DNA of 64,000 nt, from positions 372,001-436,000 of the forward strand of contig NZ_JAUZQD010000002.1 of NCBI RefSeq assembly GCF_030709675.1. The letters are read 5' to 3'. Position 1 is the first letter of the stretch, and each line of letters starts with the position of its first letter. Shown in pieces: positions 35,040 through 44,761 of the stretch. The notes below the pieces were generated by a model. It had not been told where the DNA came from. It did not search any database and saw nothing but the letters and a program-made list of their open reading frames with translations. Source of the stretch: Symbioplanes lichenis. GTDB lineage: Bacteria > Actinomycetota > Actinomycetes > Mycobacteriales > Micromonosporaceae. Both the position numbers and the translations under genes were made by a program.

Positions 35040-35647
35040 CCGTCGCGGAGACCCGCCGCGCGGTGCTGACCCGGCGCGTCCGGCTGCTCGTGGCGGCCAC
35101 CATCGCCTACAACGTCGTCGAGGCCGTCGTCGCGCTGGCCGCCGGGTCGGTCGCCGGCTCCCCCGCGCTGATCGGCTTCGGCCTCGACTCGGTCATCGAG
35201 GTCTCGTCGGCCGCCGCGGTCGCCTGGCAGTTCAGCGGCCCGGACCCCGAGGCCCGCGAACGAACCGCGCTCCGCGTCATCGCGCTGTCGTTCTTCGCGC
35301 TCGCGGCCTATGTGACCGTCGAGTCCACCCGCGCTCTGCTCACCGGCGCCGAGCCCGGCCACTCCCCGGTGGGCCTGACGCTCGCCGCGGTGTCGCTCGC
35401 CGTCATGCCCGTCCTGTCCGGCCTGCAACGCCGCGCCGGCCGCGAGCTGGGCTCCCGCACCGCGGTCGCCGACGCGAAGCAGACGCTTCTGTGCACGTAC
35501 CTGTCGGCGGTCTTGCTCGTGGGTCTGGCTCTCAACAGCCTGGCCGGCTGGACCTGGGCCGACCCGCTCGCCGCCCTCGTCATCGCCGCCGTCGCCGTCC
35601 GCGAGGGCCGCGAGGCCTGGCGCGGCGACGCGTGCGCCTGCCGCTGA
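35036..35647 (+). CDS. Cation diffusion facilitator-like transporter
   Basis: 203 residues with five to six helices. AYNVVEAVVALAAGSVAGSP then IGFGLDSVIEVSSAAAVAWQ contains the GLDS/E metal-site pattern of this small CDF branch, and SRTAVADAKQTLLCTYLSAV near residue 145 supplies a second DxxxT/C set. No cytoplasmic C-terminal domain is present. Likely exports a divalent cation, under control of the coupled MerR protein. Confidence 0.82.
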   Translation: MTVAETRRAVLTRRVRLLVAATIAYNVVEAVVALAAGSVAGSPALIGFGLDSVIEVSSAAAVAWQFSGPDPEARERTALRVIALSFFALAAYVTVESTRALLTGAEPGHSPVGLTLAAVSLAVMPVLSGLQRRAGRELGSRTAVADAKQTLLCTYLSAVLLVGLALNSLAGWTWADPLAALVIAAVAVREGREAWRGDACACR

Positions 35648-35652
35648 CCGGG

Positions 35653-36474
35653 CTATCCGGTGAAGAACTCCCGGCGCCACGCCTCGTAGCCGGTGTCGTC
35701 CTGTCCGCGGGCGCGGCCGAGGTTCTCGGAGTCGCGGCCGACGCGCCGGCGCAGGCGGCCGGTGCGGTCGGTGGCGGCGTCGAAGACGGCCGCGGCCACC
35801 TCCTCCTCGGTGGCGCGGTAGCCGGGAGGCGGCGTGGTGCTGTAGGAGCCCAGGGTCGCCTGGACGAGCGGCTGGTACGCCTCCGGCGTCGGCAGGCTCT
35901 CGAAGCGGGCGTAGGTGGTGGCGAAGAACTCGGTCCCGGGTACGAATCCGGGCTCCACCACCGTGACGCCGACGTTGCGGGCGGCCAGCTCGTGGGTGAG
36001 CGCCTCGGAGAGGTTGTAGAGGGCACCCTTGCTGGCGCTGTAGACCGCCTGGAACGGCATGGGCACGGTCGCGGTGCCCGAGGACACGTTGACGATCCGG
36101 CCCCCGCCCTGGCGGGTGAAGACGGGCAACGCCGCGCGGATGACGCGCATGGGCCCGTACACGTTGGTGTCGAAGACCTCCTCGATCGCCGCCATGGGTG
36201 TGGTCTCGAAGACCGAGAACAATCCGATGCCCGCGTTGTTGACGACGACGTCGAGCCGGCCGAACCGCTCGGTCGCCGTGGCGACGGCCGCGGCGACCGA
36301 GTTCTCGTCCCGCACGTCGGCGGCGCACAGCTGCAGCCGCTCGGAGCGTTCGCCGGACCAGCGGGCGGGGTCACGCAGCGTCGCGACCACGTTCCAGCGC
36401 TCGGACAAGAACCTGGTCACGGCGCGGCGTCCGAATCCGGACGAACACCCTGTTATGAGAACGGTGGAGGTCAT
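35653..36474 (-). CDS. Short-chain dehydrogenase/reductase
   Basis: 273 residues from ATG 36474, which opens TSTVLITGCSSGFGRRAVTR with the nucleotide-binding GxxxGxG motif. NNAGIG, NVSSG and the catalytic YSASK (about residue 148) are all present. The C-terminal part, EEEVAAAVFDAATDRTGRLR, is typical of the group close to classical SDR oxidoreductases. It diverges from a LysR gene 114 bp away, its probable regulator. The substrate is unknown. Confidence 0.9.
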   Translation of the reverse strand: MTSTVLITGCSSGFGRRAVTRFLSERWNVVATLRDPARWSGERSERLQLCAADVRDENSVAAAVATATERFGRLDVVVNNAGIGLFSVFETTPMAAIEEVFDTNVYGPMRVIRAALPVFTRQGGGRIVNVSSGTATVPMPFQAVYSASKGALYNLSEALTHELAARNVGVTVVEPGFVPGTEFFATTYARFESLPTPEAYQPLVQATLGSYSTTPPPGYRATEEEVAAAVFDAATDRTGRLRRRVGRDSENLGRARGQDDTGYEAWRREFFTG

Positions 36475-36588
36475 GACATCCTTGTCAGATCGATGGTCCT
36501 CGTGCCTTTCCAGCATGGACCCCTCGCCGGGGCGGCGTCCAAGGCCCGTTGATCATGGCGCCATGACCTCGACGCATAGGAAGTTCCG

Positions 36589-37440
36589 GTGTCCGAACTC
36601 GACCTGCGGCTCCTGCGCTACTTCGCCACGGTTGCCGAGGAAGGCAGCTTCACCCGGGCCGCCGCACGACTCATGATCACGCAGCCGGCGTTGTCCCGGG
36701 CCGTCCGGTCCCTCGAACGCACCGTCGGCGCCGACCTGCTCCTGCGCCGGCCGCGCTCGCTCGAGCTGACCGCGGCCGGGCTCAGCCTCCTGGCATCGGC
36801 CCATGACCTCGAACGACGCGCACACGCCGCCGTCCGCGACGCGCAGGCCGCGGGCCGGCCCCGCCTCGTCGTCAGCGTCCACGTCTGCGACATCGCCCTG
36901 GCCGCCGGTCTCTGCGACTTCGACCGGACCGTCGAGTTCGTCACCGACGACACCCGGAACCAGCCCGCCGGATTACGCGCGGCCGACCACAACGTGGCTC
37001 TGCTCCGCGACCACGGACCCGAGTCCGGCATCGCGCAGCGCCTGCTGCTGACCGAGCCGCGCACCGTCGTCCTGCCGAGCCACCACCGCCTGGCCCAGCG
37101 TGAGGTCATCGCCCTCGACGAGCTGCGCGACGACCCGATCCCCGTCTGGGGGACCATGACCGGCGCGGAGGACGCCCACTGGACCGGCGCCGCCGTCGAC
37201 GGTCACGCCCGGCGCCGCGGGCCCGTGGTGAGCACCCCGGCCGAGATCCTCACCGTGGTGCGCCTGGGGCGGGCCGTGGCGTACTACCCGGCCTCGGCGG
37301 CCCCGCCGGGCACCACCCTGCCCGGCCTCGTCGCCCGCGCTGTCGAGGGCATCTCCCCCTCCCGGCTGACCGTCGCCTGGCGCGAGGCCGACGCCTCGCC
37401 CGTGGTGGGCTCGTTCGTCGCGAGGCTGCCGGCCCGGTGA
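36589..37440 (+). CDS. LysR-family transcriptional regulator
   Basis: 283 residues from GTG 36589. N-terminal HTH: LRLLRYFATVAEEGSFTRAA, RLMITQPALSRAVRSLERTV and ADLLLRRPRSLELTAAG. The effector domain follows from about residue 90. Divergent arrangement with the SDR gene is the standard LysR layout, so it probably controls that gene and itself. Confidence 0.9.
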   Translation: MSELDLRLLRYFATVAEEGSFTRAAARLMITQPALSRAVRSLERTVGADLLLRRPRSLELTAAGLSLLASAHDLERRAHAAVRDAQAAGRPRLVVSVHVCDIALAAGLCDFDRTVEFVTDDTRNQPAGLRAADHNVALLRDHGPESGIAQRLLLTEPRTVVLPSHHRLAQREVIALDELRDDPIPVWGTMTGAEDAHWTGAAVDGHARRRGPVVSTPAEILTVVRLGRAVAYYPASAAPPGTTLPGLVARAVEGISPSRLTVAWREADASPVVGSFVARLPAR

Positions 37441-37453
37441 CGCCCGCGGCCGG

Positions 37454-37786
37454 TCAGGGCTCCTTGGGCAACCCGAAGACGTCGGCGAGGCCGGTCACGT
37501 GGATCGCCTTGCGGACCGGCTGCGACGGGTTGGTCAGGGTCAGCGTGACCCCGGCGGCCGCGGCCGTGTTGCGCGCGCTGACCAGGGCGCCGAGGGCATA
37601 GGAGTCGATGAAGCCCAGGTCGCTGACGTCGACGTGCAGATAGCGGCAGCCGGCGCCCTGGGCGGCGGCGGCGAGGCTGTCCCGCACCTCGTCGGCGCTG
37701 TCGAGGTCGAGCTCGCCGGAGAGGGAGGCGAGCAGCAGGCCGTCCGTGGTGACCGGCTCGTAGGCGACGGCGGTTGTACCAGACAT
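37454..37786 (-). CDS. STAS-domain anti-sigma factor antagonist
   Basis: 110 residues, a single STAS domain: LLLASLSGELDLDSADEVRD and HVDVSDLGFIDSYALGALVS. The Ser in IDSYAL is at the place phosphorylated in SpoIIAA-type proteins. No kinase or sigma factor gene adjoins it, so its partner is elsewhere. Confidence 0.88.
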   Translation of the reverse strand: MSGTTAVAYEPVTTDGLLLASLSGELDLDSADEVRDSLAAAAQGAGCRYLHVDVSDLGFIDSYALGALVSARNTAAAAGVTLTLTNPSQPVRKAIHVTGLADVFGLPKEP

Positions 37787-37851
37787 CTGACGAGGATAGC
37801 CGCGATCTTCCCCGCCGTCGCGCCACGCGAGGGGGACGCGGGCCGAAGATC

Positions 37852-37878
37852 CTTGATTAACTCATGTATTGTCTCAAG
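37852..37878. promoter_or_regulatory. Inverted repeat CTTGA-N17-TCAAG before the oxidoreductase gene
   Basis: It sits in an AT-rich island and ends one base before the ATG at 37880, with no ribosome-binding box in between, so the transcript may be leaderless. A MarR gene lies at the far end of the oxidoreductase gene and could bind here. Confidence 0.4.
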
Positions 37879-37879
37879 C

Positions 37880-38860
37880 ATGATCGATGCGACAGCGACC
37901 CGGGTCCGCCTCACGTCCCCCGGTGGACCCGAGGTGCTCGTGACCGAGACGGCTCCGGTGCCGGCGCCCGGCCCGGGTCAGGTGCTGATCCGGGCCGAGG
38001 CCGCCGGCGTCGCCTTCCACGACGTCACCACCCGCCGCGGGCTGAACCCCGGCCGGCTGCCCGGCGTGCTCGGGTTCGACGTGGTCGGTCACGTGCTCGC
38101 GCGGGGCCCGCAAGTGACGGGGTTCGCCGTGGGAGACCGGGTCGGTGCCCTGATCGGGACGGGCGGTTACGCCACGCATGTGCTCGCGCCCGCCGCCCGG
38201 GTCGTCCCGATGCCGGAGGGGCCGGACGCCGCCGTCCTCGACGCCCTGCTGCTCAACTACCTGACCGCGTGGCAGATGTTCCATCACGTCGCCCGGCCTC
38301 GCCCCGGGCAGCCGGTGCTCGTGCTCGGGGCCGCCGGGGGCGTGGGCTCGGCCCTGACCCAGATCGCCCGCGCGGCCGGGGTCGAGGTCTACGGCACGTC
38401 GAGCCCGGCGCGCCGCGAGCGGGTGGCATCGCTCGGAGCGACGTGGGTGCCGGGCGCCGGAGCGGTCCCCGCACCGGTGGCGGCGACCTTCGACCCCGTC
38501 GGCGGCCCCTCCCTGGCGGTGTCCCGGCGGGCGACGGCGCGTGACGGCATGGTCGTCTCCTACGGCTTCAGCTTCGCGACCGGCGCCGGGCACTCGAGGG
38601 CAGGCGCCATGACCCGCACGCTCGCGGCCGTCGCCCGCGCCAAGCTGACGCCCGGCCCCCGGCTGGCCGTCCACACCGTGCTGACGGCGGTGGACAAGGA
38701 CCCGGAGCGGTTCCGGGCGGACATCGCGGCGCTGCTCGACCTGCTGGCCGAGGGGAAGATCGCGCCCGAGGTGACGACGCTCCCGCTGACCGAGGCGCCG
38801 GAGGCGCACCGGCGGCTCGAAGGCCGGGAAGTCCGGGGCAAGCTGGTCCTGATCCCCTGA
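37880..38860 (+). CDS. Medium-chain (quinone-type) alcohol dehydrogenase
   Basis: 326 residues. MDR fold: GQVLIRAEAAGVAFHDVTTR, PGVLGFDVVGHVLARGP and the nucleotide motif VLGAAGGVGSALTQIARAAG near residue 152. The catalytic zinc ligands are lacking, as in the quinone oxidoreductase branch. It would reduce a quinone or enal with NADPH. The MarR-type gene starts 35 bp downstream. Confidence 0.88.
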   Translation: MIDATATRVRLTSPGGPEVLVTETAPVPAPGPGQVLIRAEAAGVAFHDVTTRRGLNPGRLPGVLGFDVVGHVLARGPQVTGFAVGDRVGALIGTGGYATHVLAPAARVVPMPEGPDAAVLDALLLNYLTAWQMFHHVARPRPGQPVLVLGAAGGVGSALTQIARAAGVEVYGTSSPARRERVASLGATWVPGAGAVPAPVAATFDPVGGPSLAVSRRATARDGMVVSYGFSFATGAGHSRAGAMTRTLAAVARAKLTPGPRLAVHTVLTAVDKDPERFRADIAALLDLLAEGKIAPEVTTLPLTEAPEAHRRLEGREVRGKLVLIP

Positions 38861-38895
38861 CCCGGGGCGCGCCGGGGCCACCGGGCTATTGTCGG

Positions 38896-39318
38896 GTGGT
38901 GGCGGACGAGATCGCGGTGGCCCTGCTCGGGCAGGTGATGACGCTGTCGGGGCAGGTGACCGAGCGGATGCGGGCCGGGCTCGAGCGGCTCGGCCTCACC
39001 GAGTCCCTGGCCAACCTGGTCTGGCTGCTGCGCCCGGACACCGATCCGCTGCCCCTGCGCAAGATCGCGGGCCTGCTGCACTGTGATCCGTCCAATGTCA
39101 CCCTGCTCAGCGCGAAGCTCGAGGAGCGCGGGCTCGCCGAGCGCCGGCCGCACCCCGGCGACGGCCGGGTCCGCACGCTGGTCCTGACGCCGGACGGCCG
39201 GCGGGTCCGCGAGCAGCTGATCGAGCTCGTCGCCCGGCACTCGCCGCTGGCCGGGCTCGACGAGAGCGAGCAGAAGCAGCTGCACGCCCTCCTCGACAAG
39301 GCCCTCGCCGGCGCCTAG
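38896..39318 (+). CDS. MarR-family transcriptional regulator
   Basis: 140 residues from one of two consecutive GTG codons (38896 or 38899). Winged helix: LRKIAGLLHCDPSNVTLLSA, KLEERGLAERRPHPGDGRVR and TLVLTPDGRRVREQLIELVA. It likely controls the oxidoreductase gene upstream. The stop is followed by GC-rich repeats shared with the 3' end of ftsH. Confidence 0.88.
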   Translation: MVADEIAVALLGQVMTLSGQVTERMRAGLERLGLTESLANLVWLLRPDTDPLPLRKIAGLLHCDPSNVTLLSAKLEERGLAERRPHPGDGRVRTLVLTPDGRRVREQLIELVARHSPLAGLDESEQKQLHALLDKALAGA

Positions 39319-39340
39319 CGCGGCGCAGGCGGTCCGGCGC

Positions 39341-39397
39341 GGCGCGGCGCAGGCAGGCCGGCGCGGCGCAGGCAGGCCGGCGCGGCGCAGGCAGGCC
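39341..39397. repeat. Three 19-bp tandem repeats between marR and ftsH ends
   Basis: Three units of GGCGCGGCGCAGGCAGGCC. They fill the space between the two convergent stops. In addition the words around both stops are near copies (GCCGGCGCCTAGCGCGGCG at 39307 and GCCGGCACCTAGCGCGGCG at 39395), which suggests the unit arose by copying the 3' end of one gene. Confidence 0.85.
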
Positions 39398-39402
39398 GGC
39401 AC

Positions 39403-41388
39403 CTAGCGCGGCGTGGGCAGGCCGGCCGCCGGTTCGGTGCCGGGGATCTCGCCGCGGGCCACGGCGCCCGGGGCGGCGGCGCGGGGCAGACCGGCGGCGG
39501 CGTACGCGTCGTCCTCGTCGAGGGTTTCGGCCTCCAGGAGCTTCTCGGCCAGGGCGGACAGCTGGTCGCGGTGGTCGCGGAGCAGGCGCAGGGCCGAGGC
39601 GTAGCACTCCTCGACGATCGAGCGGACCTCCGCGTCGACGAGCTCCTTGGTCGCCGGGGCGACGCCGTCGAGGCCGAGCGGGGACTCGCTGCCGGGCGGG
39701 GGCAGCACGGTCACCGGCCCGATCGCGGCGGACATGCCCCAGCGGCCGACCATCTGGCGGGCGATGCTGCTGACCTGGTCGAGGTCGCTCTCGGCGCCGG
39801 TGGTCATGTCGCCGAAGACGACCTCCTCCGCCGCCCGGCCGCCGAGGGCCCCGATGATGCGGCCGCGCAGATAGTCGGCCGAGTAGCCGTAGCGGTCGGT
39901 GGCGGGGCTCTGGAAGGTGACGCCGAGGGCCTGGCCGCGCGGGATGATCGAGATCTTGCGGACCGGGTCGGCGCCGGGCGTGAGCATGCCGAGCAGGGCA
40001 TGACCGGACTCGTGGTAGGCGGTGCGGCGGCGCTCCTCGGGGGTGAGCATGATGCCGCGGACCGTGCCGAGGACGATCTTCTCCAGGGCGTCGCTGAAGT
40101 CGGCCGGGGCCACCCGCTCGTGTTTGCGCCGGGCGGCCAGCAGCGCGGCCTCGTTGACGAGGTTCTTGAGGTCGGCGCCGACCATGCCCGGGGTGGCGGC
40201 GGCCAGGCTGCCCAGGTCGGCGCCGGCGTCGAGCGGCACGCCCCGGGTGTGCACCTCGAGGATCTTGCGCCGGCCGGCCAGGTCGGGCGGGCTGACCGTG
40301 ACCCGCCGGTCGAAGCGGCCCGGGCGCAGCAGGGCCTGGTCGAGGATCTCGGGGCGGTTGGTGGCGGCGAGCACGACGACGCCCTCGCTGCCGGTGAAGC
40401 CGTCCATCTCGGTGAGGATCTGGTTGAGCGTCTGCTCGCGCTCGTCGTTGCCGCCCAGCGACTGCGCGCCGCCGCGGGCGCGCCCGATGGCGTCCAGCTC
40501 GTCGATGAAGATGATCGCCGGGGCGACCTTCTTGGCCTGGTCGAACAGGTCGCGGACCCGGCTGGCGCCGACACCCACGATCATCTCGATGAACTCGGAG
40601 GCCGACATCGAGAAGAACGGCACCTTGGCCTCCCCGGCGACGGCCCGGGCGAGCAGCGTCTTGCCGGTGCCGGGCGGGCCGGACAGCAGGACGCCGTGCG
40701 GGATCTGGGCGCCGAGCTTGCGGTAGCGCTCCGGCTCGCGCAGGAAGTCGACGATCTCGGTGACCTCCTGCTCCACCTCCTCGATGCCCGCCACGTCCGC
40801 GAACGTGGTCCGCGTGCCCTCCTCGGGCTGATAGAGCTTGGCCCGCGACCGGCCGAAGCCGCCGATCCCGCCGCCCGCCGCCCCGGCGCTGCGCCGCAGG
40901 AACCAGATCAGCAGGCCGACGAGCAGCAGCGTCGGGCCGAAGCCGACGAGCAGCTGCTGCCACACCGGGGCGGGCGCGTCGGGCAGGTTGGCGTTGACCT
41001 GGACGCCGTTGGCCTGCAGCTTGGCGAAGAGGTTGTCCGCGGCGAACGACGGGCGCTGCGTGGTGAACCGCTCGACCTGCTCGGCCTTGTCCTCGCCCTC
41101 GGGCTGATAGGGCGTCTGCTCGCGGAACGTGCCCTCGATGGTGTCGGCGGTCGAGGTGACGTCCTTGATGTTGTTGCCGTCGACCTGGCTCAGGAAGAAC
41201 GTGTAGGACACCGAGGTGCGCTCGGGCGGCCGCAGGATGAACGACGAGACGATCCAGTTGACCGCCAGCAGGGCCAGCATGAGCACGGCGAAGCGCACCC
41301 ACGTGGGCCGCCGGGGCGGCGTCGGCCCGGAGCCGCCCGGGTGACCCTCCACTTTCCACGGCGGCCGCGCGGGCCCGTTGTTCGTCAT
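39403..41388 (-). CDS. ftsH: ATP-dependent zinc metalloprotease FtsH
   Basis: 661 residues. Membrane helices near 31-52 and 145-166 flank an extracytoplasmic domain. AAA domain: Walker [21 protein letters not shown], Walker [12 protein letters not shown], second region of homology [20 protein letters not shown]. Protease zinc site [12 protein letters not shown] near residue 418, with the third ligand in the [14 protein letters not shown] block. It degrades membrane and soluble proteins. No cell division or folate genes adjoin it, so it may be a second FtsH copy beside the usual hpt-folE locus copy. Confidence 0.95.
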   Translation of the reverse strand: MTNNGPARPPWKVEGHPGGSGPTPPRRPTWVRFAVLMLALLAVNWIVSSFILRPPERTSVSYTFFLSQVDGNNIKDVTSTADTIEGTFREQTPYQPEGEDKAEQVERFTTQRPSFAADNLFAKLQANGVQVNANLPDAPAPVWQQLLVGFGPTLLLVGLLIWFLRRSAGAAGGGIGGFGRSRAKLYQPEEGTRTTFADVAGIEEVEQEVTEIVDFLREPERYRKLGAQIPHGVLLSGPPGTGKTLLARAVAGEAKVPFFSMSASEFIEMIVGVGASRVRDLFDQAKKVAPAIIFIDELDAIGRARGGAQSLGGNDEREQTLNQILTEMDGFTGSEGVVVLAATNRPEILDQALLRPGRFDRRVTVSPPDLAGRRKILEVHTRGVPLDAGADLGSLAAATPGMVGADLKNLVNEAALLAARRKHERVAPADFSDALEKIVLGTVRGIMLTPEERRRTAYHESGHALLGMLTPGADPVRKISIIPRGQALGVTFQSPATDRYGYSADYLRGRIIGALGGRAAEEVVFGDMTTGAESDLDQVSSIARQMVGRWGMSAAIGPVTVLPPPGSESPLGLDGVAPATKELVDAEVRSIVEECYASALRLLRDHRDQLSALAEKLLEAETLDEDDAYAAAGLPRAAAPGAVARGEIPGTEPAAGLPTPR

Positions 41389-41448
41389 GCCGGGAAAGCT
41401 ACTCCCGGCCGGGGGCCCGGCGCCGCCAACGTGACGAGCGAGACTCTG

Positions 41449-42279
41449 TCACCACACCGCGAAGACCCGGGCCTGCCCGCCCGAGCCGCGGTCGAACGGC
41501 AGGAGCCCCACCACCACGGTCGCCCCGCGCCGGGGCAGGGTGCCGAGGTTGGCCAGGTTCTCCAGCCCGTAACGGTCGGCGCCGGTGAGGGTCAGGTGCA
41601 CCGGGAAGTCCTCGGACCGGCCCGGGTCGATGCTCAGCGTGTCCACGCCCAGGCTGCGGATGCGGCGCTTCTCGAGCAGCCACTCGCACGCGTCCGCGCC
41701 GAACCCGGGGAAGTGCAGCACCCCGGCGGCGTCGGTGCCCCGGTAGGCGGCGGGGGAACCGGACCGGGTGCCCCACCCCGAGTGCATGAGCACGGCCGCG
41801 TCGCGCGGGATCCGGCCGTACCGGCGCTCGTGGTCCTTGAGATCGCCCACGGTGACCTCGGCGTCCGGGTCGTGGGCCGCCTTGCCGGCGATGTCCACCA
41901 CCACGGCCGGCGTGATCAGCTCGTCGAGCCGCAGCTGGGTCGACAGCCGCCCGCCGGGCGTGAAGTGCCCGGGCGCGTCGACGTGGGTGCCGGTGTGCTC
42001 GATCAGCACCCACTCCTGCATGTAGTACCCGTCGTCCTCGATCGTGGTGTACGTGCGCCGCCGCGCTTCCTCCCCGGCGGCGAACGCCGGGAACGCGGGT
42101 GCCACCGGGTACGTGAGATCCCGCAGCCCACGTCGGCTGCCGGTCAGGGCGGTCGCGGCCGGCGCGGCCTGTGCCGGCTCGCTGCCCCACACCGGGTACG
42201 CCGCCGCGGCCAGCCCGGCCAGCGCCGCTCGCCGGGACAACCGGGCCGGTTCCTGTCGCAGACACTGCTCGGTACACAT
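41449..42279 (-). CDS. Tat-exported cyclase-family (kynurenine-formamidase-like) hydrolase
   Basis: 276 residues from ATG 42279. Twin-arginine signal RLSRRAALAGLAAAAY. The family metal motif HTGTHVDAPGHF is near residue 95, and LMHSGWGTRSGSP with FGADACEWLLEKRRIRSLGV follow, as in the KynB/cyclase group. It would hydrolyse a formamide or lactone-like substrate outside the cytoplasm. A signal peptide is unusual for kynurenine formamidase itself, so another substrate is likely. Confidence 0.85.
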   Translation of the reverse strand: MCTEQCLRQEPARLSRRAALAGLAAAAYPVWGSEPAQAAPAATALTGSRRGLRDLTYPVAPAFPAFAAGEEARRRTYTTIEDDGYYMQEWVLIEHTGTHVDAPGHFTPGGRLSTQLRLDELITPAVVVDIAGKAAHDPDAEVTVGDLKDHERRYGRIPRDAAVLMHSGWGTRSGSPAAYRGTDAAGVLHFPGFGADACEWLLEKRRIRSLGVDTLSIDPGRSEDFPVHLTLTGADRYGLENLANLGTLPRRGATVVVGLLPFDRGSGGQARVFAVW

Positions 42280-42352
42280 CGACGTGCCCCCTCGCTGCAG
42301 GTGACCTTTGTCGGAGGTCACCACACCCGAGCGCCGGGCGCAAGCACCCCGG

Positions 42353-43795
42353 TCAGGCGGCGCCGCGGTCGACCAGGCTGAAGGCGATGTCGTTCGGCCC
42401 GTCGCCGGCCTGCTCGACGTAGACCTCACGGTCGCGCTCGTTCCACTGCACGATGCCGTACGCCTCGTTGACGATCGCGTAGGTCGGCCGCCCCCGCTCG
42501 TCGAGATGCTCGTTGCGGCTGAGGCTGAAGAGCGTGGCCTTCGTGACATTGCAGCCGGTCTCCACCAGGCTCGACGAGCCCTGCGGATCGAGCCGGACGC
42601 CGAGGCACCGCGGCTCGCCCCGGTAGTCCGCCACCCCCGACCGGATCAGGTGGTCGACGCCGCTGGGCACGAGTGTGAAGACCGACTCGGGCGTGGTGCC
42701 GCCGCCGGGCTTGGCGCGCTCACCCGTGGGCAGCTCGAGGTCGCGGTCGATGTCCGCCATGTGCAGCAGGATCCTCCGGTCGCCGTTGAGCATGTCCTCC
42801 TGCGTGGTCGGCCGGGTGGCGGCCACCGGCGGCGCCTCATTCCCGGAGGAGGACGACGAAGCGTAGCTCAGCGCGATGATGCCGCCCCCGGCCGCGAGCC
42901 CGAGCAGCAGCACCGCGGCGGCGATGGCCCAGCGGCGGCTTCTCCGGGGCGCGGGAACAATGGCGGCCGGGGCGCGCTCGACCGCCAGCAGCGCGTCGAG
43001 CACCTCCCGCGCGGTCGGCCGCTCCGCCGGTTCCTTGGCCAGGGCCCGCTCGACCAGCGCCCGCAACGGCCCGTCGAGCCCGCTCAGGTCCGGCGGCTGC
43101 GTCAGGATCCGCATGGCCGTCGCGGGCGGGGACTCGGCCGCGAACGGCGTCCGGCCGGTGGCCGCATAGGCGACCACAGCGCCCCACGCGAAAATGTCGG
43201 CCGGGAAACTCACGGTCGCGACGTGCGCCGGGTCGAAGCGTTCAGGCGCCATGTACGCGACCGTGCCGACCATCTGATCCGTACGCGTATGGGCGCTCGT
43301 GGCCTCCAGCGGCCGCGCGATGCCAAAGTCGATGACCTTCACGCCGCCGGGTGCCACGAGCACGTTGGACGGCTTGAGATCGCGGTGGATGACCCCGGCG
43401 CCGTGGATCGCGGTGAGCGCCGTGGCGATGCCGACGGCCACCCCGTGCAGCGCCGCGCCCCGCAACGGCCCCCGCTCGCGGATCACGGCGGCGAGGCTGG
43501 GCCCCTCGACGTACTCGACGACCAGGTACGGCGGGTCGTGGTCGGGATCCGCGCCGAGCACCTCGGCGGTGGAGAAGGGCGGCACTTGCTGCGCCCGGCG
43601 CACCTCGCTGCGGAACCGGCCGCGGAACTCGGGCTCGGCGGCGTACTCGCTGCGCACCACCTTGATCGCGACCGGCCGCTCGTCGGCGCCCCGGCCCAGA
43701 TAGACGACGCCCATGCCGCCCTCGCCGAGCCGCCCGAGCAGCTCGTAGCCGCCCAGCCGGTCGGGGTCGCCGGGGCGCAGCGGCAAGCTCGTCAT
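42353..43795 (-). CDS. Membrane-anchored Ser/Thr protein kinase with extracytoplasmic domain
   Basis: 480 residues. Kinase domain about 15-270: GRLGEGGMGVVYLGRG, AIKVVRSEY, HRDLKPSNVLV, DFGIARPLE, VAYMAPERFD. One helix near 290-310 (AIAAAVLLLGLAAGGGIIAL). Outside domain of about 165 residues (RRILLHMADIDRDLELPTGE, YAIVNEAYGIVQWNERDREV), with a Cys in CLGVRL and one in TGCNVTKA. The domain differs from that of the kinase at 13154-14800. No substrate gene is evident. Confidence 0.9.
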   Translation of the reverse strand: MTSLPLRPGDPDRLGGYELLGRLGEGGMGVVYLGRGADERPVAIKVVRSEYAAEPEFRGRFRSEVRRAQQVPPFSTAEVLGADPDHDPPYLVVEYVEGPSLAAVIRERGPLRGAALHGVAVGIATALTAIHGAGVIHRDLKPSNVLVAPGGVKVIDFGIARPLEATSAHTRTDQMVGTVAYMAPERFDPAHVATVSFPADIFAWGAVVAYAATGRTPFAAESPPATAMRILTQPPDLSGLDGPLRALVERALAKEPAERPTAREVLDALLAVERAPAAIVPAPRRSRRWAIAAAVLLLGLAAGGGIIALSYASSSSSGNEAPPVAATRPTTQEDMLNGDRRILLHMADIDRDLELPTGERAKPGGGTTPESVFTLVPSGVDHLIRSGVADYRGEPRCLGVRLDPQGSSSLVETGCNVTKATLFSLSRNEHLDERGRPTYAIVNEAYGIVQWNERDREVYVEQAGDGPNDIAFSLVDRGAA

Positions 43796-43867
43796 GACCC
43801 GCGACGCTACCGGGTCCCCGCCACCGCCCGGCGCTCAGGATCTTCCGGCGCCGCGACGTCCGGGCGA

Positions 43868-44737
43868 TCAGGCCCGGGCGGCGTTGGCGGCGATGGCGTC
43901 GGCCAGCTCGGGCCACAGCTCGCGGGGCAGGTCGTGACCCATGCCCGGCACGACGAGCAGCTCGGCGCCCGGGATCGCGGCCGCCGTGGCCCGGCCGCCG
44001 TCCACGCCGATGAGCGGGTCGTCGGCGCCGTGAATGACCAGGGTCGGCGCGGTGATCGCCCCGAGGGCCGGGGTGCGGTCGGGTGAGGCGAGGATGGCGG
44101 CGTACTGGCGGAGGGTGCCCAGCGGCCGGTAGGACCGGTCGTACTTGGCCGTGGCCCGCCGCAGCCGTTCCTCCTCGTCCACCGGGTAGCCGGGCGAGCC
44201 GATCACCTGCGACCCGGCGATGCTCGCGGCGATGGCCTCCTCGCGGCTGCCGACGGGCGGGCGGCCGAGGACCGCCGCGGCCTCCGGGGTCGGGCGGCCG
44301 ACGGTGCGGTCGCCGGTCATCGACATGATCGAGCAGAGGCTGGCGACCCGCTCCGGGAAGTCGATCGTGAGCTGCTGGGCGATCATGCCGCCGAGCGAGG
44401 CCCCGGCGACGTGCACCCGGTCGAGGCCCAGCTCCTTGATCAGCCCGGCGGCGTCGGCGGCCAGGTCCGCGATCCGGTACGGCGCCGTCGCCGCGTCGCC
44501 CGCCATGATCGCGCGCAGGTCGGGCAGCGGTGCGGAGTCGAGCGACGTGGACAGCCCGGCGTCCCGGTTGTCGAAGGCGATCACGTGGAAGCCGCGCGCC
44601 CCGAGCTCGGCCCGGAAGCCCTCGGGCCAGTCGATCAGCTGGGCGCCCAGGCCCATGATGAGCAGCAGCGGCCGCCCGTCCCGGTCGCCCGAGGTCTCGT
44701 ACGCCAGCTCGATGCCGTTGGTTGTCGCGACGGGCAC
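43868..44737 (-). CDS. Alpha/beta hydrolase
   Basis: 289 residues from GTG 44737, preceded by GGAAGGG. Oxyanion region IMGLGAQLIDWPEGF, nucleophile elbow VAGASLGGMIAQQL with Ser near 107, acid in VIHGADDPLIGV and His in PGMGHDLPRELW. AFDNRDAGLST resembles aclacinomycin methylesterase RdmC-type hydrolases. Substrate unknown. It diverges from the sedolisin gene. Confidence 0.88.
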   Translation of the reverse strand: MPVATTNGIELAYETSGDRDGRPLLLIMGLGAQLIDWPEGFRAELGARGFHVIAFDNRDAGLSTSLDSAPLPDLRAIMAGDAATAPYRIADLAADAAGLIKELGLDRVHVAGASLGGMIAQQLTIDFPERVASLCSIMSMTGDRTVGRPTPEAAAVLGRPPVGSREEAIAASIAGSQVIGSPGYPVDEEERLRRATAKYDRSYRPLGTLRQYAAILASPDRTPALGAITAPTLVIHGADDPLIGVDGGRATAAAIPGAELLVVPGMGHDLPRELWPELADAIAANAARA

Positions 44738-44761
44738 GCCGTCCCCTTCCCTCACGCAGCA

